This document shows positions 1-11,330 of a stretch of DNA of 64,000 bases, piece by piece. A program made the position numbers and the translations under genes. Position 1 is the stretch's first letter. Each line of letters starts with the position of its first letter. The notes under the pieces are model-generated. The model worked only from the letters and a program-made list of their open reading frames with translations, was not told the DNA's origin and made no database searches. This DNA comes from Eurosta solidaginis (Eukaryota > Arthropoda > Insecta > Diptera > Tephritidae), in contig NC_090319.1 of NCBI RefSeq assembly GCF_040869045.1, positions 361,291,739 through 361,355,738 on the forward strand, written 5' to 3'.

Positions 1-480
1 ATGCGGAAATTAACAAATCCTACAAGCTGCCAAATAACTGTAGTGATTTTCAAGCGGAAGCAGTTGCCGTGACTAAAGCAGTAAAAACTGGAGCAAAATA
101 GCTGAACAGCCGCCTCAAGTTTTACATCGACAGCCCAGCAGCAATGAGGGCTATAATCCTTCATAGCACAACAGCTAAAAGTGTTTTAGAGTTTAAGCAA
201 TCCCTGGAAATAAAAGGAAGAGGGAGAAGTGGACTTTTTATTGGGTTCGTGGGCATTTGGGATTCGGTGGAAATAAAAAAGCGGATAAGCTAGCTTAAGA
301 GGGCGTATAGCCGAACTTTGTGCCGTAGATGTGTTTATCAGATTGAGCAAAATTAAGTGAGCGCGATAGCTGCACATGTTTGACCAAGCAGGAAAGGCAT
401 GGAACATGTGCAGGTCTTACGTGTATAGACTAACAAAGTTACTCTTATCATTGAAAAGAGTGCACTGTAAGCTCATGATG
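1..480 (+). pseudogene. LINE RNase H-domain remnant
   Basis: Reading all three plus frames gives pieces of a non-LTR retrotransposon RNase H domain. FQAEAVAVTKAVK lies near position 50-90, FYIDSPAAMRAI near 120-155, and a degenerate GNKKADKLA near 270-297. These are the usual QAE, D-x-Q-A-A and N-x-x-A-D-E-L-A blocks of I/R1/LOA-type LINEs, here with the catalytic context eroded. Stops and frame changes separate the blocks, so it cannot be functional. The 5' part lies outside the window. The downstream limit is uncertain. Confidence 0.6.
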
Positions 481-512
481 AATATTCTGACTGGACAATG
501 CCTTCTGGGATC

Positions 513-786
513 TTAATAACTTACTTAATTGGCGCTTAACCGCTTAGACGGTTATGGCCGTCCAACAAGGCGCGCCAGTCGCTCCTTCTCTCTGCCAACC
601 GGCGCCAATTGGTCACATCGAGGAAGTTTAAATCGTTTTCCACCTGGTCCTTCCGGCGGAGTGGGGATCGCCCTCTACCTCTGCTTCCATAGGCGGGTTC
701 CGATAGAAACACCTTCTCGGCCGGAGCATCATCTTTCATTCGCCGTTTTCGTTCTTACAGCAGTTTGCTCCGGTCTTAAAACCTTC
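513..786 (-). mobile_element. RTE-like LINE 3' end, 5'-truncated, with 12-bp target duplication
   Basis: The minus strand encodes about 67 residues ending at 536. They include DDAPAEKVFLSEPAYGS, GRGRSPLRRKDQVENDL and WRRLAERRSDWRALL, which resemble the carboxy terminus of RTE/BovB-type reverse transcriptases. The same protein end recurs on the plus strand at 26749-26960. The 3' tail after the stop is a short TAAGTAAGTTA-like run, typical of RTE ends. The segment is bracketed by the 12-bp direct repeat CCTTCTGGGATC at 501-512 and 787-798, which I read as the target-site duplication. The clade name is from memory of family motifs. Confidence 0.7.
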
Positions 787-798
787 CCTTCTGGGATC

Positions 799-1464
799 AC
801 ATGCTTTTAGATAAGGCCTTTTCATGAAAGCAGATGTAAAAGGCCTGGTTTCTGATAGGGTTTTTCAGTTTGGTCGTTGAGCAAAATTCTGGTAACACCC
901 TTTGACCTTAAAAGCGTATAAAAGCCCATTAGTAACCACCTGTTTTTACCACGCCTACTATCAATCATTGGAATGTATGTTTACTTAATGCTCTGTCAGT
1001 CACTAACTTAGCAAATTAAAAAATTGCCTTTTATATTCATTATAACTTAGTTAATCACATTTTTTACATACTTCAATTATTGTCTTCGTTGTTTCTAATT
1101 ATAGAGTTTGTATTGCTCGTATTCCAAGGCAAGGTCTGACAAGCTCTTCTTTAAAGCATAGGCTTGCCCTTTTATGGTATGTTTGACCGCTACTGAATCT
1201 TTTTACTGACACTTATGTGAATTTAGTTACGGCATTGTCGCAGCAAAATTACACAAATTCCCTCATTTTTTAATGCTTACTTGTTTAGTTTGGTTATGCG
1301 GTCACGTTGGTGACCTTTCCCTATTAAAACAGAAGGTTATTCAACCTATAATCGTAAATAAATAAATAAAAATAACAATAAATCAAAGAAAAATTAATAG
1401 GGGGACTCGCTTTGTCTTGCGAACGGTGCACGAATTGTAGTCACAACAAACAAAATACACGAAA
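799..1464. other. Unassigned AT-rich sequence
   Basis: No open frame, splice-supported exon or recognisable repeat was found. There is a short AAATAAATAAATAAA-type run near 1360-1400. I see nothing else in it. Confidence 0.5.
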
Positions 1465-3679
1465 ACAAGTTAGGAAGGCTAAGTTCTGGTGTAACCGAAC
1501 ATTACATACTCAGCTGAGAGCTTTGGAGACAAAATAAGGGAAAAGTACCATGTAGGAAAATGAACCTAGGGTAACCCTGGAATGTGTTTGTATGACATGG
1601 GTATCAAATGGAAGGTTTTAAGAGTATTTTATAAGGGAGTGGGCCATAGTTCTATAAGTGGACGCCTTTTCCAGATATCGCCATAAAGGTGAACCAGGGA
1701 TGACTCTATAATGTGTTTGTGCGATATGGGTATCAAAATAAAGGTATTATCATGGTATTGTCAGGGTTTTAAAAGGGAGCGGCCCTTAGTTGTATATGTG
1801 AAGGCGTTTTTGAGATATCGACCAAAATGTTGTCCAGGGTGACCCATAACATCATCTGTGGCGTATCGCTAATTTATTTATATATGTAATACCACGAACA
1901 GTATTCCTGCCATAACCCCAAGGGCTTTTGATTTCGCTCTGCAGAACTTTTTCATTTTCTTCTACTTAATATGGAAGATGTCACACCCATTTTACAAAGT
2001 TTTTTATAAAGTTATATTTTGCGTCAAAAACTAATTCAATCACCATGTTGCATCCCTTTTTCCGTATTTGGTATATAATTATGGAAATTTTTTTCACTTA
2101 TCGAAATTTTCGATATCAAAAAAGTGGGCGTGGTCATAGCCGGATTTCGCCCATTTTTAATACCAAGATAAAGTGAATTCAGATAAGTACGCGAACTAAG
2201 TTTAGTAAAGATATATAGATTTTTTCTCGTGTTAACGGCCAAAAGGAAGGACAGACGGCCGACTGCGTATAAAAACTGGGCGTGACTTTAACCGATTTCG
2301 CCTATTTGCAAAGATAACAACTACCGGCATAGAAGCTATGCCCTTACCAAATTGCACATGGATTGGTAAATTTTTTTTCGACTTATGGCATTAAAAGTAT
2401 TGTAACGAATTTACAGCAAATCCTCTTATTTGCAACCTTCTGCTAAGTTCGAATCACTAAACTGTTGAATAAATAACTCCACTATTCAATAATGCAAAAT
2501 GGCCTTTATTAAAGTTCTTTACAATAACACTACAAATGATTTTCAAAATAATACTGCTATTGCTCGCTAGATAGCGTCTTAAATCCAACTGATTCTCGCG
2601 CCTCTACTGGTGCCGCCTTTTATACTGTTTGGTTTACTCGTTGACATTTCTAGGCGGTTCTGTTCTAGAATCTACTAGTTGGTTATCTGCTATAAATTTC
2701 TCAGCTATAACTACAGATGCACAATTTTTGTAGCTTCTCTCACAGCTATGCGCGTATGTTTGTGAGCGACACTTCCACAATTATATTGCATATCTCAGAT
2801 ACGATATCTGCATGTGTTTGTGCGTTGCTTCTCCGCTGCGTGTACGTACATATGTGTAGACATAATGATTGAACTATTGATGTGTATCAAGTCACTGCTT
2901 AGCATCGGCTTAGAGATGGCAGTACCCCTTAGTGTTGCCAATATTCGTAACAGTATTCTAGACAAATTAAATGAAAAGGGTGGACCCACGCCCATTTTGA
3001 AATTTTCTTTTATTTTTGTATTTTGTTGCACCATATCATTACTGGAGTTGAATGTTGACATAATTTACTTATATACTGTTAAAATTTGACTTTTAAAAAA
3101 AAATGTTTAAAGTGGCCTATTCGTCATCTGATTTTTATTTAGCACACAGTAATAGGAGTAAAGTTCCTGCCAAATTTAATCATGATTGATTGATCAACGA
3201 CTGCCAAATTACATCTTGAAAAACTTTTAAGCTACCTTCTTTTAAAAGTGGGCGGTGCCACGCCCATTTCCCAAATTTTACTAATTTTCTATTCTGCGTC
3301 ATAAGGTCAACGCACCTAACAAGTTTCATCGCTTTATCCGTCTTTGGTAATGAATTATCGTACTTTTTCGGTTTTACGAAATTTTCGATATCGAAAAAGT
3401 TGGCGTGGTTATAGTCCGATTTCGTTCATTTTAAATAGCCATCTGAGATGAGTTCCCAGGAACTTACATAACACATTTCATTAAGATACCTCAAAATTAA
3501 TCAAGTTATCGTGTTTACAGACAGACGGACGGACATGCTAAATGAATTTCTTTTTTCGCCCGGATCATTTTAATATATAGAAGTCTATATCTATCTCGAT
3601 TAGTTTATGCTGTTACGGGGTACCGTTATGCTAACAAAATTAATATACTCTGTGAACTCTGCTCAGCTGAGTATAAAAA
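1465..3679 (+). mobile_element. DINE-1/Helentron-like element A
   Basis: It begins with ACAAGTTAGGAAGGCTAAG, followed by a hairpin (GTTCTG-x6-CCGAAC, one mismatch here) and the motif ATACTCAGCTGAG. It ends with GAGTATAAAAA preceded by CTCAGCTGAG, so the two ends carry subterminal inverted repeats. A short run of about two 130-bp minisatellite units lies at 1560-1870, and the non-repetitive arm follows. The arm includes the palindrome TTTCGATATCGAAA and a GGACGGACATG block near 3520. I recall the same layout in Drosophila INE-1/DINE-1. It is interrupted by a solo LTR at 2401-2952. Seven related elements occur in this window. Confidence 0.65.
2401..2952 (-). mobile_element. Solo LTR (family L1) with GTAT target duplication
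   Basis: A 552-bp sequence begins TGTAACGAAT and ends ATATTCGTAACA; the family has perfect 10-bp inverted ends (TGTAACGAAT / ATTCGTTACA). It is flanked by the 4-bp direct repeat GTAT at 2397-2400 and 2953-2956. Removing it joins ...TTAAAAGTAT to TCTAGACAAATTAAATG, which closely matches the uninterrupted paralogue at 24179-24205, so the boundaries are well supported. No internal retroelement sequence is present. A 4-bp duplication and TG...CA ends suit a Ty3/gypsy-class element. Confidence 0.88.
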
Positions 3680-3715
3680 CAAAGATAACACCATTCGAGT
3701 GCTGAGTGGAATATC

Positions 3716-3984
3716 ACCTTATCTCGGCGGCTGTTTCGAAAACACCCTCTCTCAAGATTGAGTAACGGCCTATTTAAGATTTTGTTTCAAAACGCCCCAT
3801 CTTAACTGAAATACATTTTGATTAATACATTTTGACATTAGCTGGAGTGTTAATGAAAAAAAGTCTGATAGAGAGCGTTCTTCAACCGAAGAGATAGGGT
3901 GTTTTTGAAACAAATCCTGAAATAGGGCGTTATTCAAACGTTTTCTGAAATAGATAATTTTGGAAACGGCAGCTGAGACAAGGT
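3716..3984. mobile_element. MITE-like element with about 28-bp inverted repeats
   Basis: The left end ACCTTATCTCGGCGGCTGTT (3716 onward) is an imperfect inverted copy of the right end ending at 3984 (AGCTGAGACAAGGT). The 269-bp body contains no open frame but carries repeated TTTGAAACA / CTTCAACCGA motifs. A diverged relative sits at 61102-61359. I could not define a target duplication. Confidence 0.55.
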
Positions 3985-4690
3985 CAGTGGTCGAAATAGT
4001 CTCAGGGAACGAAAAATGGAACGATTTCTTATTTGATTTTTAAAAGCAAGTCTAAATGTTTAGTAAAAAAGTACTGGCTCTTCGGACGATTTTCACCTAG
4101 TTATCTAACTATCCACTAAATCAACTCTTTCTACACTTCTCTCTAAACTTAGAGGAGTTTGACCCTTTCCCCTACTACCAAGTACTTTCTGGGCCAGACC
4201 GTCTTCATCCATACGAAATTTCTAGATGTTAACTAATTAACAGTGAACCGCTTGATAGAACCCAGAGGCCCGCTTGCAGCCACACTTCATGGTTGCAATT
4301 CTCGCCGAACACTTAAGCCGAATAATTGTGTTGTTCGATTAGTGTGTAACCAATATGAGTTTCTTTTTAAGTTATTAATGTGAGGATATGCGTTATAGCT
4401 CTAAAATTTAGGTTTTTGTTCAACCGGCTAAACGACGAAAAAAATATTCATTTCATTGAATTAATTTCCTGTTTGATATTTTATCATAACATTATTTGTA
4501 TAAATCATTCAGAAGCTATCACACTACCCTCGTGATACTAAGTTACAATAACCAGAAGCACATTGAAGTTGCATCGGATTTAACAGTTTGATTAATGTTT
4601 AAACCAAAAGATCAAAATACCCAAATAGAAATAGGTATTACTAATACGTACATTGGACCATACGCCGATGCATGGCGAAATCAAAAGTTA
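3985..4690. other. Unassigned intergenic sequence
   Basis: Neither strand shows a supported coding frame, RNA gene or recognisable repeat. I see nothing in it beyond AT-rich unique-looking DNA. Confidence 0.5.
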
Positions 4691-7424
4691 ACAAGTAAGG
4701 AAGGCTAAGTTCGGGTGTAACCGAACATTACATACTCAGTTGAGAGCTGTGGAGACAAAGTAAGGGAAAACCACCATGTTGTAAAAAGAACCTAAGGTAA
4801 CCCTGGAATGTGTTTGTATGACATGTGTATCAAATGGAAGGTATTAAAGAGTATTTTAAGAGGAAGTGGCCATAGTTCTATAGATGGACGCCATTTAGGG
4901 ATATCGCCATAAAGGTGGACCAGGCCTAACTCTAGAATTTGTTTGTGCATTATGGGTATCAAATGAAATGTGTTAATGATAATTTTAAAAGGGAGTTGGC
5001 CTAAGTTCTATAGGTGGACGCCTTTTCGAGATATCGCCATAAAGGTGGACCAGGGGTGACTCTAGAATTTGTTTGTACGATACGGGTATCAAATGAAAGG
5101 TGTTAATGAGTATTTTAAAAGCTCGTGGGTCTTAGTTCTATAGGTGGACGCCTTTTCGAGATATCGCCATAAAAGTGGACCAGGGGTGACTCTGGAATGC
5201 GTTTGTACGATATGGGTATCAAATGAAAGGTGTTAATGAGTATTTTAAAAGGGCGTGGGCATAAGTTCTATAGGTGGACGCCTTTTCGAGATATCGCCAT
5301 AAAGATGGACCAGGGGTGACTCTAGAATTTGTTTATACGATATGGGTATCAAATGAAAGGTGTTAGTGAGTATTTTAAAAGCTCGTGGGTCTTAGTTCTA
5401 CAGGTGGACGCCTTTTCGAGATATCGCCATAAAAGTGGACCAGGGGTGACTCTGGAATGCGTTTGTACGATATGGGTATCAAATGAAAGGTGCTAATGAG
5501 TATTTTAAAAGGGGGCGGGCCTAAGTTCTATAGGTGGACGCCTTTTCGAGATATCGCCATAAAGATGGACCAGGGGTGACTCTAGAATTTGTTTATACGA
5601 TATAGGTATCAAATGAAAGGTGTTAATGAATATTTTAAAAGGGCGTGTGCCTTAGTTTTATAGGTGGACGCCTTTTCGAGGTATCGCCATAAAAGTGAAC
5701 CAGGGGTGACTTTGGAATTTGTTTGTACTATATGGGTATCAAATGAAAGCTGTTAATGAGTATTTTAAAAAGGAGTGGGCCTTAGTTCTATAGGTAGACG
5801 CCTTTTCGGAATATCGTTATAAAGGTGGACCAGGGGTGACTCTAGGATTTGTTTGTACGATATGGGTATCAAATAAAAGGTGTTAATGAGTATTTTAAAA
5901 GGGAGTGGGCCTTAGTTCTATAGGTGGACGCCTTTTCGAGATATCGTCATAAAGATGGACCAGGGGTGACTCTAGAATTTGTTTATACGATATGGGTATC
6001 AAATTAAAGGTATCAATGAGGACTTTAAAAGGGAGTGGTGGTAGTTGTATATGTGAAGGCGTTTTCCAGATATCGACTAAAATGTAGACTAGGGTGACCC
6101 AGAACATCATCTGTCGGGTACCGCTAATTTATTTATATATGTAATACCACGAACGGTATTCCTTCCAAGAATCCAAAGGCTTTTGATCTCGCCCTGCAGA
6201 ACTTTTTCATTTTATTTTACTTAATATGGAAGGTGCCACACCCATTTTACAAAGTTTTTTTCTAAAGTTATATTTTGCGTCAATAAACCAATCCAATTAC
6301 CATGTTTCATCCCTTTTTTCGTATTTGGTATATAATTATGGCATTTTTTTAATTTTTCGTAACTTTCGATATCGAAAAAGTGGGCGTGGTCATAGTCGGA
6401 TTTCGGCCATTTTTTACACCAATACAAAGTGAGTTCAGATAAGTACGTGAACTGAGTTTAGTAAAGATATATCGATTTTTGCTCAAGTTATCGAGTTAAC
6501 GGCCGAGCGGAAGGACAGACGGTCGAATGTGTATTAAAACTGCGCGTGGCTTCAACCGATTTCGTCCTTTCTCACAGAAAACAGTTATCGTCCTAGAATC
6601 TAAGCCTCTACCAAATTTCACAAGGGTTGGTAAATTTTTGTTCGACTTATGGCATTAAAAGTATCGTAAACAAATTAAATGAAAAAGGGCGGAGCCACGC
6701 CCATTTTGAAATATTCTTTTATTTTTGTATTTTGTTGCACGATATCATTACTGGAGTTGAATGTTTACATAATTTACTTATATACTGTAGAGATATTAAT
6801 TTTTCTTTTAAAAGTTGACTTAAAATTTTTTTTTTTTAAAGTGGGCGTGGTCGTTCTCCGATTTTACTAATTTTTATAGCATACATACAGTAATAAGAGT
6901 AACGTTCCTGCCAAATTTCATCATGATATCTTCAACGGCTGCCAAATTACAGCTTGCAAAACTTCTAAATTACCTTCTTTTAAAAGTGGGCGGTGCCACG
7001 CCCATTGTCCAAAATTTTACTAGTTTTCTATTCTGCGTCATAAGTTCAACTCACATACCAAGTTTCATCGCTTAATCCGTATTTGATAATGAATTATCGC
7101 ACTTTTTCAATATTTCGAAATTTTCGATATCGAAAAAGTGGGCGTGGTTATAGTCCGATATCGTTGATTTTAAATAGCGGTCTGAGATGAGTGCCCAGGA
7201 ACCTACATACCAAATTTCATCAGGATACCTCAAAACTTACTCAAGTTATCGTGTTAAGGAACAGACGGACGGACGGACATGGCTCAATCAAATTTTTTTT
7301 CGATCCTGATGATTTTGATATATGGAAGTCTATATCTATCTCGATTTCTTTATACCTGTACAACCAATCGTTATCCAATCAAAGTTAATATACTTTGTGA
7401 GCTCTGCTCAACTGAGTATAAAAA
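4690..7424 (+). mobile_element. DINE-1/Helentron-like element B (near complete)
   Basis: This is the cleanest copy of the family. It starts AACAAGTAAGGAAGGCTAAG, then a perfect hairpin GTTCGG-x6-CCGAAC, then ATACTCAGTTGAGAGCT. It ends AGCTCTGCTCAACTGAGTAT followed by AAAA. The subterminal inverted repeats pair except for a 2-nt insertion. A minisatellite fills 4800-6105. The arm at 6110-7400 has modules of about 150 bp, each with a GGGCGTGG or CCACGCCC block and a CCAAATTTCATC-like block. There is no coding capacity. Subterminal inverted repeats, a central tandem repeat and a terminal hairpin are the known architecture of non-autonomous Helentrons; the assignment is inference. Confidence 0.68.
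4800..6105 (+). repeat. 130-bp minisatellite array, about 10 units
   Basis: The motif GTGGACCAGG recurs at almost exactly 130-bp steps (about 4915, 5045, 5175, 5305, 5435, 5565, 5695, 5825, 5955). Each unit also holds TTGTTTGTACGATATGGGTA, TATTTTAAAAGGG and TTTTCGAGATATCGCC. Units differ by a few per cent. 130 is not a multiple of 3, so short frames crossing the array are not genes. Confidence 0.95.
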
Positions 7425-7559
7425 TGCTCTCCCCTGGTTCAAACTATTGCCTTATGAGTTTTACAAAAAAAATCGTTTATTTTGGCCTAAAACCAAAGCT
7501 TATGATGTGAAGAGTACGAAGCGTTAGTGTGGTAGCCAGCCCTACACCAACAATCTAAC

Positions 7560-8660
7560 ACTAAAAAAACGAAACAAGATACAACAGCAACATGTGTAAG
7601 AGGAGCACTTAAGTCGTGCCCAACGGAAGCCTTAAATTTTATTCTTAATCAGTTCCCCTTGAACCTTCACATACACCTGCCAGCTGCAAGCTTAGCCATC
7701 AGACTTAGGAAATCTAGAAACTGGAACGAAAAGCTGTATGGCCACCGCGGTATCCTAAGAATGATTTCTAACGTGTATGTAGTAACAGAGTACCAATCAC
7801 CCACATTGAACTTTACAAGAATTTCAAGGTGAGGTTTGCCTGAAGAACGAATGTTAGCCGAGAAAATTTACATAGAGGGCATGGCCTCACTCTACACTGA
7901 CATTTCCTAAATGGTGTGGTGCGGGGGTTTTCTCCGAAGGTCGCAATAACCACCCGTCTTTCAAATTGTTTAGAATATAGGGGCCTGAATTTCCTCTTAG
8001 AAAATCATGTAAGCGGCTAGGAGTGGTTCGCATATACTCACACAACCAAGCAGCGCTTAAAACGTTAGGTTTTCTATAAACGTCCTCTAAGGCCACCGAA
8101 AACTGTAAGAGGATGCTATGTAAAGCAGCAAATTTGCGCCAATCACACTCGCTTGGTAGCGAACATTGACAGCAATGAAAAAGCGGATGAACTAGCGAAG
8201 GTCGGTGTATCGTTAGACATGACTGGGGTCGTCAAGGTTTATTGGTCATTTATATCAATGATGAGAGATATGCTAATCAATCTCAAGAAAACCGCAATTC
8301 GCAGTTGGTATTCTACAGAAAACCGTAAAATTACAAAACAAACTTGGGCCGACTACAATCACAAAATAACAGAGAATATACTGAATATGTCTAAGCAAGA
8401 GATATTCAGGATTACATCCACAACTACAGTGCCGTTTGGCCTAGACGCAGAAAGAATGGAAGTACCCTTCAACAAGATATGTAGGAGCTGTAGCCAAGAG
8501 GTTTGTAAGGAAAGTCACTCATTTCCTCTACGAGTGCCCAGACCTAGCGATTATTAGCTCCCGAAATTCGTGTTTACCGATTTAAGGGCGGCATAGAAAT
8601 CATTGGAAATTATGTTTTGATTACTACAGTCCCACAAGGTATATAAATTAATTGGTTTCA
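7560..8660 (+). pseudogene. LINE carboxy-terminal remnant (RNase H and downstream)
   Basis: Pieces in shifting plus frames resemble the end of an I/R1/LOA-like LINE ORF2. Near 7720-7760 there is SRNWNEKLYGHRGILRM; near 8020-8050 RIYSHNQAALKTLGF (the D-x-Q-A-A site with D changed to H); at 8170-8190 NEKADELAKVGVS. The last part, 8153-8557, is an open stretch of 134 codons. It ends in a CRSC-type cysteine region that in relatives leads into a zinc-knuckle-like HFLCECPAL block, here frameshifted. Several stops and frame changes make it a pseudogene. Confidence 0.72.
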
Positions 8661-9261
8661 GGAGAATGTGCTTAAAATGGCACCTGGAGGGATGCTTGGG
8701 CGCGTTCTCTCCGACCAGACAGCACAGCTACCAAAATAAATTCTTCCAAGAATATATCACCCACTTAAATAAAGTTATAGGGACGAAAGAAACTTCGCTA
8801 TTTGTACAGGGTGCTGGAAAACTTTCTTTTTACATTTTTGAGATTCTTACAAGGTAAGCAATTCAGTCTGTGGGGAACATGTGCAACTTATTTTCACGAT
8901 ACGCTCTAATGTAGATATATACATTATGATGGTCCTTTTAAATCAAATAAATGAATTTTTCCAGTCTCATCCCTTCAAACGGTAATACAAAGGACAAAAA
9001 TATAGCATGCAAATTATTTGACGACCACTGTTACTGTGTCAAAAAAGTTCGTTTAAAAGGTACATACATATCGTTACCATCATCTTTAATTGGGGCTCGC
9101 CGACCAGAGAAATTAAGGTCGTTGCTTAATAAGTAAAGCTAGCTTTCCCTATTTCGCATTAATTCACGCATCTTGGGAGCACCAAGCGAGTGAAAGTCTT
9201 ACTCTGACTGTCCCTTCCGACTAGTGTTGTTTTGATACCACTTTATACTCGATATGTATAT
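8661..9261. other. Unassigned sequence with a short interspersed-repeat fragment
   Basis: No supported gene. Near 9175-9230 the string GGGAGCACCAAGCGAGTGAA, followed by CTGTCCCTTCC, recurs in diverged form at 11336-11390. It probably belongs to an antisense LINE 3' region. Confidence 0.4.
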
Positions 9262-9773
9262 TGTAACGAATTTGGGGAAATTCCGCTTATTCCAAACCTT
9301 CTGCCAACGTTCAAATCGCTACACTGTTGAATAAATAACTCCAATATTCATTCAATAATGGAAAATGGTCTTTATTAGACTACTTAAAGACTACTTCACA
9401 ATAACTCTTATTTCACAACTAATTCCGTGTTTGAATCAAACTGATTACTGACTACTCAGCTTGCGCTGCTTTTATACTCTCCGCTGCTTCATTCGCATAC
9501 CCCTACTAAGGTCTAGTAATTTCTCGAACTTCATGCTTGGTTACCAGCCATATAGGGGTATACTTGTAAATTGTATACATATGCGAGTACTATTCGGCTG
9601 ATGACTACATGTGTTTGTGCGTATCTCTCCGTTGCCTTGCATGTATGTGAGTAAATGAAGATTGATTTGATGTACACAAGAGTGGCAGATTACTTTATTG
9701 TTGTTGTGCCTTTATGTGCTTAGTATTAGGTTAGTGATGTGAGTATCACTTAGTGATGCTAATATTCGTCACA
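9262..9773 (-). mobile_element. Solo LTR (family L1) with ATAT target duplication
   Basis: This 512-bp copy begins TGTAACGAAT and ends TTCGTCACA. It is flanked by ATAT at 9258-9261 and 9774-9777. It shares the internal block that reads AATAAAGACCATTTTGCATT on the opposite strand in other copies (here diverged). No internal element sequence is present, as expected after LTR-LTR recombination. Confidence 0.85.
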
Positions 9774-10908
9774 ATATGTACTCGTTTAAAGGAATCGAAG
9801 AAAGTAATAGATAGTAAAAAAGTATAGAGGGAAAGTACTCGATACCTACTGGTATCCTTCTTAGTAAAACATATGAAAATAAGTATCTTACTTTCATATT
9901 TAAAAAAAAACATTGGATATTGATGAACGTTGTTATTATTGACCTCAAAAATTCCGCCAACTGCTAGAGAAGCTCGGCGTAATCCCCTCGGAGGTAAATC
10001 GTGACAAGTATTATTTTTTTTTTTAATTGAATAAATAGGAGGATGGACTAAAAACTTAAAAGTTAAATCAAATGATTGGCGGTAGCTGTATTGAATACTT
10101 AATTCCGCGACCATCTCTAATGGGTACAACTTCATGCTTATTCTCTTTTCTGTTTGTTTCAATTTGGCTCATCGTATTTCCTTCAAGTCAATAATGATTA
10201 TGTTGTTGTTGATTGTTAACGTTAAATAAAAGCATATAATTGCGAGGAGGGCCACAATGTGCACCAACCTGACCCATTCACGTTTTTCCCACGCTTTAGC
10301 TATTCCCCTTCTCTTCATCTTTATCGTTACTAACTCAGCACCGTTGTGCTGTGGTGTCATCTTCGGACACCTCAGTTCATCTTCGCAAGAGCAGACAGAG
10401 TTTGGCGTTTTTTTATATTTTTTTTTTTATCTCTGATAGCCCTGACATCAAATGGCACCACACACTCGCACTCATACACGAGTTGAACGTTAACAACTTA
10501 GGGTAAATCTATTGTCTTTACATGCCCAATGCAACAACATCAACCGAACATTTGTAAAGCTGTCAAAGTAGTACCGTGGCTCGTCAATGATTGCTGATGG
10601 TGGAAAAATGCCGATCCACAAAATTCAAGTGGCCAGAGTAAATTGTTTATTTTTTTTTTTTAATTTTCCTTTTGTCTACACGTTTTTTTAGTCTATGAGA
10701 AAACACTTGAAATTTTCTACGATAAAATGTATGAAGGTGCATGCGATGGCTTTCAAAAACAAATAAACAGCACGAGTGGTGACTAATTAATCCAAACGTT
10801 TCTGAAATATATGTAGATATGTATGTATGTATGTGAATGAGTTCTCCGTGTACTGAAAAAAACCGCGATTTATGACGGCCAGAAGCTTCATCACAGTTCA
10901 CGCTGGTG
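9774..10908. other. Intergenic stretch, mostly unassigned
   Basis: Apart from the weak coding candidate at 10169-10360, I see no gene. There are several T-runs and a GTATGTATGTATGTGAATG microsatellite-like stretch near 10818-10840. Confidence 0.45.
10169..10360 (-). CDS. Weak candidate membrane-anchored first exon
   Basis: A 63-codon minus-strand frame starts at an ATG at 10360. The start is polar and basic (MTPQHNGAELVTIKMKRRG), followed by an aromatic-basic stretch and a clear hydrophobic segment, LVHIVALLAIICFYLTL, at about residues 32-48. That resembles a signal anchor. The local base composition is less AT-rich than the surroundings. I do not recognise a family, and I see no convincing splice donor before the stop. 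It may be a first exon, a remnant, or chance. Confidence 0.2.
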   Translation of the reverse strand: MTPQHNGAELVTIKMKRRGIAKAWEKREWVRLVHIVALLAIICFYLTLTINNNIIIIDLKEIR

Positions 10909-11330
10909 TTGTTGTTGTAGCGATAAGGACACTCCCCGAAGGCCTTGGGGAGTATTATCGATGTTGATGGTCCTTCGCCGGATGCAGATCCGGTACGTTC
11001 CGGTAACAAGCACTCTAAAAGTACTAGCCCGACCATCTCGGGAACGATTTGGTATGACCACATGAAACCTTCGACGCCATAACGCCCTCTCACTCCCTAG
11101 ATACATCAAGAGTTCGAGGTCGCAAGAGAGGTGAGGTTGACAATTGGGTGTGGGAAGCTATATATTGCGCTGGCAACCCCTTGAGAGGGTTGCGCTACAC
11201 AACGCCTTGAATCGATTTGATATTTTAGTCGCCTCTTATGACAGGCATACCTACTGCGAGTATATTCTAAGCCCCCTAAACCGCTGAGGGGATTCACGCA
11301 ACCTATCAGAGTCCAACGATAGCTGACGCC
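10906..11330 (-). repeat. Interspersed repeat family R, minus copy
   Basis: On the minus strand it runs from GCGGTTTAGGGGGCTTAGAA to a 3' CGCTACAACAACAAC tail. The same order of blocks occurs at 43100-43540 and 50410-50825: a GGTATGCCTGTC-like block, GCCAGCGCAATATATAGCTT, AACGTACCGGATCTGCATCC and CCATCAACATCGATAA. A CAA-rich 3' end suggests a retroposed LINE or SINE tail, but I cannot name the family. Confidence 0.65.

Noticed and set aside
2795..3089. Overlapping sense and antisense frames of about 90 residues
   Set aside because: They cross the junction of a solo LTR and a DINE arm, so they combine unrelated repeat sequence.
9746..10162. A 138-residue minus-strand frame
   Set aside because: It starts in the LTR end and runs through AT-rich DNA with low-complexity residues and no recognisable domain.
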